Positions 24,266-37,907 of a stretch of 64,000 bases of DNA are shown in pieces (position 1 is the stretch's first letter; the number at the start of each line of letters is the position of its first letter). Under the pieces are notes generated by a model. The model was given only the letters and a program-made list of their open reading frames with translations. It searched no databases and had not been told where the DNA came from. The DNA is from Misgurnus anguillicaudatus (lineage: Eukaryota > Chordata > Actinopteri > Cypriniformes > Cobitidae), in assembly GCF_027580225.2 (NCBI RefSeq), contig NC_073337.2:12931501-12995500 (forward strand). Reading direction: 5' to 3'. The translations under genes and the position numbers were made by a program.

Positions 24266-24680
24266 ACACTGTAAAAAAAATCTGTAGAAATTACAATGTT
24301 ATTGCAGCTGGGTTGTTGGTAATTTGCCCTGGATTTGAATTTATGTTGTTTGCTGGCAGGAGTTTGTTCAAAGTTGAATAAATTTTAAATATTAACAAGT
24401 CTTTATCTTTACAGAATAAAACTATACAATAACAGCATCATGCAAAGCATTCTGGGAACCAGAAATCATCATCAAACTTTTTCTGTTTTTTGGTTCAGAT
24501 TTTGTTTCCCAGAATGTTTTGCTTGATGCTGTTTTTCTAGTTTTATTCTGTAAAGACAAAGACTTGTAAATGTTTAATGTTCATTTAACTTTGAACAAAA
24601 TGTTGCCAGTAATAACATAAATTTAAATCTGCGGTAAATTACCGGCAACCTAGCTGTAAATTTCTACGAAATTTTTAGGG
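24266..24680. repeat. Hairpin MITE 'cactgtaaaaaaaatctg'
   Basis: The halves are inverted copies. For example, TTTACAGAATAAAACTA at about 24410 reappears inverted at about 24540 (tagttttattctgtaaa), and the ends read ctgtagaaattacaatg / ctgtaaatttctacg. No coding sequence is present. Confidence 0.55.
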
Positions 24681-25499
24681 CTATATACACAGAGTAATCA
24701 AGGGAAACAAGACACACCTGGGAAACAATCAGCATGAGGACCAATGAACCAAAGATCTACGAAAAACTACAGACATGGATGACAAAGACATAACTTCAAA
24801 ATAAGAGCACAGGACAGGGAAACACAAGACATGACTGTGACAGCAGGTTTAACACAAAATAATTTTCTCTTCAAGTACATGCATGATTAAGATGTGACGA
24901 CTATCAAGTTAATATATGACATGACAGCCAACTTTGGCATTAAAAATATTGTGTTGAATCACAGCCACATGTCATTTTCTGTGCTTTAACTAAGACAAAA
25001 ACACTCTTTCAGCAACACGTGTTGGAGTGAGCTGATGCGTTGCTGGAATAGAAATGTGGAGCAGCTTTTGTGTGAACTGGCTTGTAGAGTAAACCAAAGC
25101 CTTTAAAGAAACACATCGGCTCTCCATTGGAGAGATTACTTCCTACAGTATGTCCCGTGTCAGGTACAGTACACTTTACAACACTATTTATTTCCCTCGG
25201 TCACTTTGTTTTCTTCAAACCCCTGACATTGATTTTCACCCCACTCTTTCCATCCCAGGCTTTTTTACTGGGAGGGGACACAGTTAATCTAAGAGGATTA
25301 CTTTGAGTACTTCATGGGAACAAGGTGAAGGGATAGTTCTGTTTCACAAGATTTGCTTTTGCTATAAAATAATGTTCCCTGCTCAAACTTTTCTGCAGAT
25401 TTTGCATTATTTTAGCCTATTATTCAAGATTTTTGCATGAGATGTTTTGTCATTTTAGCCAACTATTTTAAAGATGGGACATTAGAACAGAAGCTTGGC

Positions 25500-25552
25500 T
25501 TTGCCTGTTGCAAAGTTTGGAATATCTGAACGTCAATTTAAATTATCACAAG
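25500..25552 (+). promoter_or_regulatory. Candidate 5' UTR exon end of gene B
   Basis: A near-consensus donor (CACAAG then gtaagt) ends at 25552, 1.7 kb upstream of the gene B start exon, whose ATG is preceded by an acceptor-like ttacagtacag. No ATG-initiated reading frame joins them, so this would be untranslated. The exon start is not defined; 25500 is nominal. Confidence 0.3.
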
Positions 25553-27238
25553 GTAAGTTTTAAACTTTTTAAGCAAACTTGTTTACTGTTGGAAAGTTGA
25601 TCTATATGAACTGCATACAAATTCAACACTTGCCATTCAAATTCCTTAAAGCTTATTGTTTGTTTTTCCAGCTGTCTTTAATATACAGTAAAATTAATAT
25701 GTGCTATTTTCAATCTAGTAGATAGTTGATGTTCAATTGACGAGCTGGATGGCGCATTGCATGGCTTGCATGGTATGAATGAATGGGTGAATGTGAGCGC
25801 TTTGGATGGTCTATATGAAAGCACTATAGAAATGCAGTCCATTTACCAATGTGATGATGTGAAGATGAGATAAAGGCTATGCAATGTCTTTGTCACTGTT
25901 TATACCTATTTCTTTTATAAATGCACTGTAAAAAAAATCTTTTTGCACTTACACTTTTAAGTCAACTAGGATTTTCAAGTTATTTCAACTTTCTTCACAG
26001 GTGATAAGTTGCTGCAATTTATTAAATCATGTTGAATTTGCTTTAGTTAGGTCAACTTTATTATATAAGTTACAGCAACTCATCTCTAGTCAATATTGTT
26101 TTAATGACTTGTAAATCTTAAAACATAAAAAATAAGGTGATTAATTAGATTATTATTTTACAGTGTGGATAGATTAACCAATAATAAAACTGTAATCTAT
26201 TATCATTTACTTACCCTCATATTTTCTAAAACTGTTTGACTTTTTTGTCTGCTGAACACAAAGGAAGACATTTAAAAGAATTTTGTCATTGCTCCTTTCT
26301 CCATATGATTGAAGTGAATGGGGACTTAACATTCACTTAACATTGGTTTTGACGCATTTTTAGTTTTTGTGTAGTATCAGTTTTTTTCTCCTGCATTTAC
26401 TATTTGTGGCTGTTTTTCCTCCATTGACTTCCATTATAACAACATTTTTTGATTGCAAAGCCATGACATCATATAATCATGCATTCTTTATTGTTGGTGT
26501 TTTTTCCCTTTGCAAAGAGGTAAAATTGTCATTTTACTGTTGATCACAATGTGACACTATTAACCCTTAAGTAGGTCTGTGCAAAAAAACAGCTTAATTT
26601 CTGGCCTGTACATTGAGTTATATGGAGTATAACACTGTATAAAACTTAAAATGCATCAAATCCAAGGTTTTTACTAATTTTTGAAATGCCCAAGACAAAA
26701 CAATCCAGTCCACAATCACTTTTTATATTGAAAAACTGTCATTTTGTATGTTTTTTCCCCCAAAATCAGTGACATCACTTATGAACTTGGCAATTAAAGA
26801 GTTAAATCATGGATTTTTTTTGTAAACGTTTGGTAGTTTTGATCAGTACTGAGGTTGATTAACAGATTTATGCAAAAATAAATAAATAAATAAATAAACT
26901 GATACTTTTTTACAGCTGTTTAATTTTGTGACTTTTTTGTCCACAAACCACTTTTGTCCATGAAAGGGTTTCAAAGAATTTTCTCAAAAAAATCATTCCA
27001 TTTGTGGCAAAAAAAAAAAAAAAAAAAAATGGGCAAAAAATGTCCCCAACAGCCCATCAGGGATAAAGTGTCTTAAATTAAAATCCATGAATAAAGTTAC
27101 AATAAACATGACAGATTTACACATTTATTCATACATTTACTGAGTAAAGTAAGACTTTTCGGGTCTCTGAGTTTAAGTCTAAAATCAGCTTTAAAAGTAT
27201 TTCGACATTTATCAAAAGGATTGTTACAGTACAGCAAA

Positions 27239-30200
27239 ATGAGCGAGCCATCTGCAGAGGACCGTGGTAAGACAACCAGCCAACAGGGCCTTTGCATTCC
27301 AGAGAAAAGGACCCCCCAAAAATTCTGCTTCTCCAGTTTAAAGGTGCTTTACTTGATGTGATATTTTGTCATAGTAGATAATGTTAATTACATTTTTGAT
27401 CGTTCTTCAAAATTACAGTCTCCAGACTTAATTCTCCATTTGGTTCTCTTTCTACGTTGACGGGTCATCCAGATTTTCATCATCGCCCTCTCCTTTGTAT
27501 ACTTTTCCAAAGCTCTGTGTGGAGCCTACATGAAGAGTACCATCACTCAGATTGAGAGGAGATTTGACCTTGCCAGCTCTGTTGTTGGTCTTATTGATGG
27601 CGGTTTTGAGATGGGTTTGTACATAAACATAATGCTTCAAGGCTTCAGAGCTACATGAAGAAGTATTGCTTGTTGTTAGTTCATGTTAGCTTATGCAACT
27701 AACAAATAAATCCTTCTGGTGTTATCTTTAAATTTTACAGTCAATATTTGTGTACTTTGTGTTTATAAGTACAGCTAACTGACTGTTCTTTAATTTGACC
27801 TATTGCAGGTAACTTGCTCTTCATGGCACTGGTCAGTCATTTCGGAGCGGCACTGCACAGACCTCGGCTAATAGGGATAGGCTGTTTTCTCATGGCTATT
27901 GGATCAGCTCTTGCTGGACTGCCACACTTCCTCATGGGCCGGTGCATGCATTTATACATTTATACATGTATTTATTCATTAAACATGTACTATATGTCAA
28001 TCTTCATCAGTTACTTTAGTGTTTAACTCTATCAGTTTTCATCTTACAGGTACAAATATGGCACGGAAATACACGGCTTTGCTAACAAGACTCTCAGTAT
28101 AGCTCCTTGTCAGTATGGTTTCATGGCTCAAAGTGATTATCTACACGTCAAGTCTTTTAATAACACTGTAACAGGTAACTTTTTTAAAGTAACAATGAAA
28201 ATGTATTGATTTTATAGAAATTTATTCTTCAGACTTTTTTAAGGAATATTTGCTGTTCAAACCCTAGAATGTGTGAAGGATCCTGGATCAAGAATGTGGA
28301 TCTGTGTGTTCTTGGGAAATGCTCTCAGGGGAATCGGAGAGTCACCAGTCACACCTCTTGGCATTTCTTACGTTGATGATTTCGCGAAAGCAGAGAATTC
28401 AGCATTTTACATTGGTAAGCGAAAATAAGATACTTGGTTGTTTTTTTCTACACTGTTAGCTTTCACAGGGGCAGTAGCCTTTTAAAATGTCCTTATATGT
28501 GCTATTTGGGTAAGGATATGTGGGTCATTCTACAGAAAAGTGGAATTCGGGTGATGAAAATTTGCTTAATGAACTTCTTTCAACATACCCAAAACTTCTT
28601 TTAATAGCATTAATTAACTTGTCAAATTTATGAATCCGCAAAACGGTGAGCTTAATCTATTTTTAACTTTTTAATTCATTTTAATAAAGAATCCATGAGT
28701 CATTTATTTGTCATTGGTGTTACCTGTGATTTAAACAACATTAATATTGATACTAAATATTTTTTCTCATTACAGCTTGTGTATTTAGTTAAAGGTTGAG
28801 TAGAGGAATGATAACAGCAAGAAAAATAATTTATTATTAATATTTGTTTAACTAAATTCTTCATCTTTACCCAGCAATGACATTATTTGCTTCTCAGTTT
28901 GACTTTTTTCCAACAAAAACAAAATATTCGACCAAAAAGGCTTTGATGCAAAGACTGAAATATCAACAATGTCTTACTGTACATCCCATATCAACAACAA
29001 AATATTACTAGAAAGTACAAGAAAATACATTCATAACACCAAAACTTGGTTTAACACCAATGACACAATGTAACACCAATGACACAATTAGAATATAATA
29101 ATGAATATGATAAAACTTACAAACTTTCATAAAATTTTCCATCTTGTTTTGTTTTTATGCTTTTATGTTAGTCAGTTAAAGGAATAGTGCTTAGGAAGTA
29201 CTCATTAGAGAAGTAACGCCAATGACGGTAACACCAATGACGGTAACACCAATGACAATTTACAGAAAAAAACTAATATTTTAACAAAATGGCTGCCATT
29301 ATTCAAAATAAAAGTGCTTTGGGTAGGGTAACACCAATGACATAAATTTGGGGGACAAATATTTATTTGATATTATTTATATTAATAGGGTATTTTTACA
29401 ATTTCAGTGTTGTAGTAAATTCATACAGGGTTAAAGGGAAATGTAAATTAGATTTGTTTTATAAAAAACATGGTTTTAAATAATAAGTACACAGTTCAAC
29501 TTCCATGTATGATCAAAGGGACAGGACAATTTTCAGGACCATACATTTAAAAAAAAGTTTAAAAAAGAAAAAAAGAAAAATAAATAAACTCTCTCTTATC
29601 ATTTTAAGGACAGTCTATATTTTTGAAATATATATAATTATGGGATTATTGGGTCAAATTAAATGATTAAGGGGTCTGCAAAAGCAAGGGACAAGCATTT
29701 CCACCTTTTTTGTAGAATGACCCATGTATACATTTGGTATGTGTACCTCTGAGATACTATTATGAACTCTTTAGGTGCAAATGTGTACTTATTGAAAGCT
29801 GACCCCAGTGTCAGCTAGGGACCATATTTTGATCTTTTTTTGACAGTGTCAAGGTTGGCAAATAATCTCCTTTCTTGATGTTTAGCATGTCTTCAGACTA
29901 TCACACTGCTGGGTCCCATATGTGGCTTTCTGCTGGGCTCCTTGTGTGCAAGTCTTTATGTGGACATTGGATTTGTCGATATTGGTAAGCACCAAGAACT
30001 ATTTGGATTCATGTGAACTCTCATAAGTTTTAACTTTTCAGTTGTGTCTGAAGAGATTTGCATTATTTTGTTCTTTCAACGTATTCTATCCCATTTCCTT
30101 TCAGACAGTGTGACCATCACTTCAAAAGATGCACGTTGGGTAGGCGCTTGGTGGCTTGGTTTCTTTGTGTCATCTGCCTTTCTACTGCTTGCTGGCATTC

Positions 30201-33200
30201 CTTTCTGGTTCCTGCCCAGATCTTCACCCAAACAAGGGGAGAAGGAAAGGAGGGAAAACTTAAATGTGGATCAGGGGCACACCATGTACTCCGTAAAACT
30301 GACCAGCATTGCAAAAGGTAACCTCCTTCCACCTTTTAAGCAAATGCAATATTTTCTGAAAAGGTTTTTGTCAACATGGTATACTTTATAGCTTTTGACA
30401 AAGGCATTTTCTTCTCACATACATTCAGATATTGGAATAAAAAAAGAACTTAACACAAATAATATTACTACGAATTACAATAACAAGCTACGATAGCACA
30501 TGTCCGCAACCGGAACCAGTTTTAACCAGTTTTCCGGTTTGATCACGTAACGTTCGACATATATCTTATTTGAGTCACTTTATTCATAAGCAAATAGACT
30601 TTGTTTTGCCATTTATCTACATTTCTTCAGTCTTAGGGTAAAATCCAGGTTGTGAGATTTATATTAAAGGGACACTCCTCTTTTTTTGAAAATATGCTCA
30701 TTTTCCAGCTCCCCTAGAGTTAAACATTTGATTTTTACCATTTTGGAATCGATTCATCTGATCTCCGGGTCTGGCGCTTGCACTGTACTAAGACTGACGA
30801 AAAATTAAAAGTTGCGATTTTCTAGCTCGATGTGGAACTATACTCTCATTCTGGCGTAATAATCAAGGACTTTCCTGCCATACCATGGCCTAGAATATCG
30901 CAACTTAAATTTTTCGTCAGTCTTAGTACACAATGTAATTATAGAAGAGTAAAGTTTTAAATAGGAAAAATATCGAAACTCTTTGGTTTTTTAAGCGCAA
31001 TGCTAATGGTCTAATCAGATTCAATGGATTATGCTAAGCTATGCTAAAAGTGGTATCGCCAGACCCGAAGATCGGCTGAATAGATTCCTAAATGGTAAAA
31101 ATCAAATGTTTAATTCTAGGGGAGCTGGAAAATGAGCGTATTTTCAAAAAAAGTGGAGTGTCCCTATAATTCAAGATGACAAAAAATAGTTAAAGGAAAT
31201 TTTAATCCAAATTCCAGAAATAAATGTTGTCATTTACTCATCATCGTGTCTTTACAAAGCTATATAACTTATAGCAATAGGTAAATAATTACAGGTATTT
31301 AGTAGACAATTTTATTCAAAGCAACTTACAAAAATTAGAAAACAGTATTGTATTTTCCGGACTATAAGCCGCACCAGAGTACAAGCCGTATCATTCACAA
31401 ATGTGTCATTAAGACGAAATAACATATATAAGTCGCAGTGGACTATAGACGGTTTCATCGGACGCACGTGATACACGTCTGGATCTGAACTTTACTTCCG
31501 GTTTCGTTTTTTTAATGGTCTGACTAGTTGCTAAACTGATCTCTTGAACAAATGCCTCGTCAAAAATAACAAATGTTTTGGTTTCCTAGGTAATCTATGT
31601 GTTGTTTTTTTGCTTGTTATAGAAATAAACTACGTTTAAAGTACTTTGTTGTTATTTATTACTAGCGGAGTTTACCGGAAGTTACGTGCGGAACGCGACA
31701 GCAGCTTGTTTATGTTGTTACTGCTGAAACTGTCTATACGTCGCGTTAATTTAGAAAATTATTTCACAAAATCCAAGCCGAAGAACAGACATTTAATCTG
31801 GAAAGGCAAGTTATTCAACTAAACAATAACAGACGGAACAGCAGCCTGAATAGATGTCTGTACGTTAAAGTAATATTATCGATAAACCATATAGCATACA
31901 GAACTTACCTGGAAGGTTGAATAGGCTAAATTAACCGAACAAGCCAACTAGCGTGAAGTTCGCAGACTCATCTTTCCGCATCACTGAATCCATTGAATTA
32001 CATAAATACAGGAGCAGCATATAGCGGACTCTTGCGGCTGTAGACGGTAATGTTGTCTCTTGCCTCATAAATGTCAAAATTAATTCATACTGACTTACAA
32101 GCGCACCTGACTATAAGACGCAGCACCAGCCAAATTATGAAGGAAATATTAATAAAATGCAGTCGATATTAATTAGTCAAATATTTTTGGAAAATATGAG
32201 AAATTATATTTTTATATAATTATATTTTATATTTTTATATGCTTGCTTTGTTGTGGTCAAACTGTTACTGTTAAAGCAGGTTATGGGTATACACTGAAAA
32301 AAAATGATTTATTGAATTTAATCAATTTTTTAAGGTAAGTGGTTGCAATCAATTTATTTAAGCTACATTAAAACAAAAAAAGATTAGTAAGGTAAAATAA
32401 AATATAAAACTTTTGTTTAAATGTAGCTTAAATAAATTGATTGCAACCACTTACCTTAAAAAATTATATTAAATTCAATGAATCATTTTTTTCAGTGATA
32501 GCTATTAAGTCTAAAATTAAAGTTGAGCTCATTTTTTTTAGTTAATGCGAATCACTTATATCTTTGTGTTTTTTCATGTAAATATTATGACTAAAGGATT
32601 CCTGCCTTCGCTGAAAAGACTCCTGAGCACTCCCATATACTTCCTGTTACTTTGTGAGATTGTTTTGAAGTTCAACTCTATCATCGGCCTGTTCACCTTT
32701 AAGGCCAAATACATGGAGCAACAGTTTGGTCAGTCTACATCAAGAGCTAACTTCCTTATTGGTAAGCCTTTCATGTAAATGGTCTTAAAGGGATAGTTCA
32801 CCAAAAAAATGAAAATTCTGTCAACATTTACAAACTATCATGTTGTTGCATACCTGTATAAATGTCTTTGTTCTGATAAACACAAAGTGAGATATTTTGA
32901 AGAATGTAAGTAATCACACCGATCAGAGGCCCCATTGACTTCCATAGTATTCTTTCTATCTACTATAAAATGTTAATGGGGCCTCTGATCGGTTAAAGGA
33001 ATAGTCTACTCATTTTCAATATTAAAATATGTTATTACCTTAACTAAGAATTGTTGATACATCCCTCTATCATCTGTGTGCGTGCACGTAAGCGCTGGAG
33101 CGCGCTGCGACGCTTCGATAGCATTTAGCTTAGCCCCATTCATTCAATGGTACCATTTAGAGATAAAGTTAGAAGTGACCAAACACATCAACGTTTTTCC

Positions 33201-36200
33201 TATTTAAGATGAGTAGTTATACGAGCAAGTTTGGTGGTACAAAATAAAACGTAGCGCTTTTCTAAGCGGATTTAAAAGAGGAACTATATTTTATGGCGTA
33301 ATAGCACTTTTGGGAGTACTTCGACTCGCCTGAAAAGTCCGCTCCCCTTCTCACGCTCATAATGGGAGAGGGAGGGTGTTACTGCGCCGAGTCGAAGTAC
33401 TCCCAAAAGTGCTATTACGCCATAAAATATAGTTCCTCTTTTAAATCCGCTTAGAAAAGCGGATATGTTAAACTATGCCTAAATGTCCTAATATAACTAA
33501 AGCAATTGTCCTGGCTTCATTTAAATCATATGCCTCTAAAAGATTTAAAGATAAAATTTGCATGGATAAACACAAAACACTAAAAGGATTGACCCATGTC
33601 ATGTCTCCCAGGTGTCCTTAACCTGCCTGCGATTGCCGTGGGAATATTTTTGGGTGGTTTACTTATGAAGAGATACAAGCTGAGCGTGGTAGCGGGAGCC
33701 CAGTTTTCATTTATCACCTCCCTCACAGGCTGCCTTCTGCTCCTCCTCCAATTTGGCACAAAGTGTGACAATGTGCGTGTGGCCGGGCTCACTGTGTCTT
33801 ACAATGGGTAAAGTGTTTGTATATCTTTGTAAGTAAACACTGTCTTTCAGTTCATTTGAACAAAGCGTACTGTTCTCAACTTCCTCACTACAAAATATAT
33901 TGTTGCAACAATCACCAATTCAGGACTTTCTCTTCAGGACTGCCAGTATATCACACGATGAAAGTTCACTCGTGTCTACGTGTAACCGGGACTGTTCCTG
34001 CTCTACAAGCGAATGGAATCCGGTGTGCTCAGACAGTGGCATTACATACACATCGCCATGTTTCGCAGGATGCACCAGCTCCACAGGACATGGGAAAAAC
34101 ACGGTATCTTATGTTAAGACAAAGATATGACGTTATTTAAGGTAGTGTATTGCAATAATCGTTTGTGGTTAGGTAACTCCTAAAACACAATGCAAATTCT
34201 TTTGTGACATTTTATTATCACATTTGCTTTTTATGTTCACAGGTTTTCCACAACTGTAGCTGTGTCTTGATCCCCTCGCCAGTAGAGGGCAGTAGGTCTG
34301 TGTCTCTGGGTCAGTGTCCCCGGGGACCGGAATGCACTCAAAGTTTCACCTCCTACATGGCAATATCTGTCCTGAGCTCATTTATCAAGTCTTTGGGCAC
34401 AACACCAGGATACATGGTCATTTTACGGTCAGTCATTGAACAGTTATTTAACGTTATTTAAAAATTACTATCTTTTTCATAAAGAGGAAAATATTTTACT
34501 TGAGAATTCACAGCATATTTTTAGATCACTTTTTATTTAGTTGATTTTTTTAATATGCAAGTAATCACATTAAATTAACAGTTGAATTACTTATGTTGGA
34601 TTATTGTATTGTTTTATAAATACATTAAATCTACAAAAGCTAGATTGAGATTAAATGCATTTTACTTTTTAATTTTTATTCATATATTTCTCTTGATTAT
34701 AATTATTGTTCTTGTGTGACCAAGTCTGTGAAATCCACCTTATCAAATTTACTGTTTTCAACAAAAAAATCTCCCTACATAATGTAGTATCTTGGTAACA
34801 CTTTATAATAAGGTTGTTTTGTTAACAATAAGTTAATGCATTGGCTAACATGACCTATACATTGAACAACACTTCTTCTGAATTTACTACTACATTTATA
34901 AAGTCAAGCATTGTTTACATTAAAGGTACAATTTGTAAGATATTTGCAGTAAAATATCCAAAAACCACTAGTCCGGTGTTATATATTTTGTCCAGCTGAT
35001 TACTATCAATATCTATAATGTTTTCAACTACTTGTAAATTATGAGAAAATTGCTGCCCTAAACAGTGACACGGGGCAGTGCAGTCGCCTGTAAATGACGT
35101 TAATATCTACGTTACCCTTTGTTACCGCCTTTACTGACGTAAAAACCACATGACAACAGTGTCGTGGACAAATGCGGAAGTAATAGCGTCTGTCGGGTCA
35201 CTTTTTTATGGTAAGTTTGTTCATCTGAACACTTAATTCTGTGCTGTGTTAACAAACCATCGTATTGGACTAATACTGTAACATCTATGACTCACAATTG
35301 CGTTTTGAACATTTCATGAAACCTTACATGATGAAAAAAACCAATGTCATCAAACACAACATTTATAAAACTTGATTACTTTACCTCATGTGTAACATGA
35401 TTTCTCGTTCCCGTCTGATTGATGGCCATCAGCGTTTGAGTTAAAGACAACAAATCCCATCAGTCCACGCTGCTTCAGAGCATCATTAATCTACATTGTT
35501 ATTGATTTGATCTGGCGCCCTCTAGCGGCGCTGATTATACAAATTGCATCTTTAATTAATTTACACGAATAACTAAATTGAAATTAACTAACATTATCCA
35601 GGGTTCCCACGGGTCCTTGAAATCCTTGAAAGTTTTTGAATCTGGGGAAAAAACCTGGAAAGTTTTTGAAAATATACATACATAGATACAGGTCATTGAA
35701 AGGGCTTGAATCTATTTTATGCAAGAAGTCCATATTATTCCCTGTGTAGTGTAGGATAATATCATAAAAAATCTTGTACTTTTTAAACACACGTGCTAAA
35801 CTGTTCACTTTAAATGCTTATATCTTCTGTATGCGAATGTTGATTCATACAAAATTTTTTTTTGCATAGACGTGTTTAACATATGAAAACGGTTTGGGTT
35901 ACGTATGTAACTGTTGTTCCCTGAGAAGGGAACGAGTCGCTGCGTCTCTATGCCCTATACTTCCTACGTCCCTGTAACGCCGTCTTTGGCAATATTTCAG
36001 ATAGCGATATACTTCCTGGCTCCCGCGTCACCCTTGCTGCGTCCGAAACCGCCTACTACATACTATATAGTACGCGAAAAGCAGTAGGCGAAGCGAGTAG
36101 TATGTCCGAATACATAGTATTCGAAAAACAGTATGCGAAAAGTACCCGGATGACCTACTACTTCCGGTTAGATTTTGCAGTGTGCATACAATGGACGCTG

Positions 36201-37815
36201 CACTATCCCATGATGCCCCGGACGAGGAGTTATCCAACGAAGAAGAAGAGGCACGCGGCTGTTTTCGCGCTGAAATGACATGACGTGATGACGACGTATG
36301 TCACGTGATGTAGCAACATGGCGGATGTAGTACGTCCGAATCTCATTCATACTACCAGGATTCATACTATACAGTACCTACTGTTTTAACGTCAAGTAAG
36401 TAGGTACTTCATCTAATTCAGTACCTACTGTACAGTATGCGGTTTCGGACGCAGCCCCTGTCTTTGTCGTTAAGCCTCACCATTGGTTGAATTTGATATA
36501 CACATTCAGACGCATTTGGAGGCGTCCCCAAAGTGTCACTGCAGTGATGCAGCGCAAGTTCCCTCGAAAGGAAACTGTAACAATGTATCTTTAAGGGCAG
36601 CACGATGTAACCTTGCTCTCACTTGAAATGTGTCCCCTTTAGTCCTTGAGTTTGAGGGGATTGGGCCTGGAAAGTCCTTGAAAGGTCCTTGAATTTGAAG
36701 TAAACTAAGGTGTGGAAACCCTGATTATCAAGAATTAATAAATTCTGAAAAAGTTGTTCATTGCTTGTTCATGTTAGTTAATTTATTTACTAATGTTTAC
36801 TAATACAACTTTATTGTAAAGTGTTACCGATATCTTTATTATTGACTGAGGAAGGTCATGTCAAAGATTTAAATCAATGTGACATCAGTGACTGAAATCA
36901 AATGTTGATGCTCCAAATCTCACAATTCGAGACTTGGATTTCACAGACAGGGTACTGTTCTATATTTTCAGATGCATCCCCCCTGAGCTGAAGTCGCTAG
37001 CGTTGGGTATTCAAACACTTATAATGCGAACACTGGGTACAAAATTTATTCTGAAACATGTTATTGTATAGTTATACAAGAAAAATAATAAAACGATGCA
37101 TTTGGGCATGTAAGTTAAATATATCACATGGAACTAAATTTTAAAGTCCGTTTTTTGTCTGTGGAGGGGGTATTACTGCACCTATCTATTTTGGAGCTCT
37201 AATCGACTCTACATGCTTGAAATGGGGAGTGAAGAGGTGCGAAGGCCGAGGTGCATGTCGTATGTACGACTCAAATATGTACAGGTGAGTATGTGGGTTT
37301 GTAATTATTAACAATTGTCCTTATTAGATATGGACATTGTCCAGAAAACTGGCAAAAAATGTTTTAATAAATTGTCAAATCTATATAAATGTCTATAAAA
37401 ACTACATGACTTTTATAATCTTATTACAATATGTATAATTAAAAGTGTATTTTTACATACTTTGAATTTTAATATGAATGTGTAAACCAACAAAGTGAAA
37501 CAAACAAAGCCCTGCTGTTCTGTTTTCAGAATAATCTTCTTGGGCTTGATCACATGTTTGAGTGGCTGTTCCTATTTCTTCGCCGTTCCTGTCATAGTGC
37601 TTCTTAGAAAACAATTTAGCAAGGACCAGATCACGGCACTACAGCAAGCCACTAGCAGGGGAAATGAAATTGAACTTCAGACTTCAGAGATCTGCAGCTC
37701 TGATGGATCCAAAACAGACATCAGCCCCAGAGAAAACTTGACACAAACAACCAGTGCTAAAAAGCAGCTGTCATCTACTGTATCTCATTTAGCAAACTCT
37801 GTGGTAGTAGGTTAG
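27239..37815 (+). CDS. slco1d1: Oatp1-family organic anion transporter (gene B), slco1d1-like
   Basis: Coding exons: 27239-27343, 27473-27614, 27809-27941, 28050-28174, 28268-28414, 29886-29984, 30105-30317, 32597-32761, 33612-33807, 33938-34103, 34243-34427, 36972-37036, 37167-37284, 37530-37815 (TAG). All introns are GT-AG. The product is 714 aa with an uninterrupted frame. Family marks: [27 protein letters not shown], signature DARWVGAWW (about 259-267), an 11-cysteine extracellular region with a Kazal-like core (about 457-510; CSC, PVC, FAGC, HNCSC), and [10 protein letters not shown]. The 35-residue N-terminus is longer than in gene A and the cytoplasmic tail (about 70 residues after TM12) is Ser/Thr-rich, ending VVVG with no PDZ motif. 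It lies head-to-tail 6.5 kb after gene A. Zebrafish Oatp1d1 carries steroid conjugates and other amphipathic anions. The symbol is a guess from family knowledge and position. It could be another fish-specific OATP1 subfamily. Confidence 0.9.
28521..29727. repeat. 1.2-kb transposon relic with internal 'accaatgac' repeats
   Basis: Left end tgggtcattctacagaaaag (28528) and right end tttttgtagaatgaccca (to 29723) are inverted. Inside are at least seven copies of a TAACACCAATGAC-type motif (for example 29050-29090, 29213-29262, 29330-29342). It fills most of intron 5 of gene B. No ORF suggests a transposase, so it is non-autonomous. Confidence 0.6.
30664..31169. repeat. 500-bp hairpin MITE with TTAA-like end
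   Basis: Left end TTAA then agggacactcctctttttt; right end aaaaaaagtggagtgtccct. The arms match inverted across long phrases (catttgatttttaccattt / aaatggtaaaaatcaaatg). It lies in intron 7 of gene B. The right flank reads TATAA instead of TTAA, so it is slightly decayed. Confidence 0.65.
31349..32130. repeat. 'ttttccggactataag' repeat with nested insertion
   Basis: The start (ttttccggactataagccgca) and the end (gcgcacctgactataagacg near 32100) belong to the same family as 51338-52022. The copy is interrupted by the 31443-31740 'tagacggtttcat' element, which carries its own inverted ends. Phrases CATTGAATTACATAAATACA and GGAGCAGCA are shared with 51850-51880. Confidence 0.5.
32292..32497. 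repeat. 206-bp perfect-hairpin MITE
   Basis: Ends cactgaaaaaaaatgattta / aatcatttttttcagtg are inverted. Arms of about 85 bp match closely (aggtaagtggttgcaatcaa and its complement at 32438-32457). It lies 100 bp upstream of exon 8 of gene B, within intron 7. Confidence 0.75.
33256..33460. repeat. Inverted repeat in intron 8 of gene B
   Basis: Arms of about 75 bp are perfectly or nearly perfectly inverted (left gcttttctaagcggattt; right aaatccgcttagaaaagc) around a 60-bp loop containing tcccattatgagcgtg on the minus strand. It sits inside a longer mosaic of TTAA-type hairpin fragments (32786-33000). Confidence 0.7.
35599..36723. repeat. 'cagggttcccac' transposon relic with nested elements
   Basis: The left terminus CAGGGTTCCCAC (35599) and the right terminus GTGGAAACCCTG (to 36723) are inverted. 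The flanks share ATTATC on both sides, suggesting a target duplication. Subterminal tccttgaaa-rich repeats occur at both ends. The interior contains a GAAGGGAACGAG-type repeat (35890-36035 and 36456-36590), itself split by the 36036-36455 MITE. A second partial family copy is at 51448-51700. It lies in intron 11 of gene B. Confidence 0.6.
36036..36455. repeat. MITE with 17-bp perfect inverted ends
   Basis: Ends gctgcgtccgaaaccgc and gcggtttcggacgcagc are exact inverted repeats. The subterminal sequence consists of variants of tactatatagtacg / cagtatgcg. It is nested two levels deep inside the 35599-36723 repeat. Frames on either strand are not genes. Confidence 0.7.
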
Positions 37816-37893
37816 TCAACCCCTTCCTCCCAAACACTCTGGATCATATGTATTTTACAACAAAGAGTTTGCATCTTTTCATAAAGAAATTTG

Positions 37894-37907
37894 AATAAAG
37901 TAATAAA
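37894..37907 (+). terminator. Polyadenylation signals of gene B
   Basis: Two AATAAA hexamers (37894-37899 and 37902-37907) occur about 80-90 bp after the gene B stop codon, implying a short 3' UTR. Confidence 0.5.

Larger units (their letters stand above)
20780..27238. other. Intergenic region between gene A and gene B
   Basis: It contains the gene A 3' UTR and several non-coding hairpin repeats (21256-21661, 22775-23150, 24266-24680), an (AAAT)n tract near 26878 and a poly-A run near 27009. A probable 5' UTR exon of gene B ends at 25552. I see no protein gene: the open frames here lack known motifs and splice partners. Confidence 0.55.
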
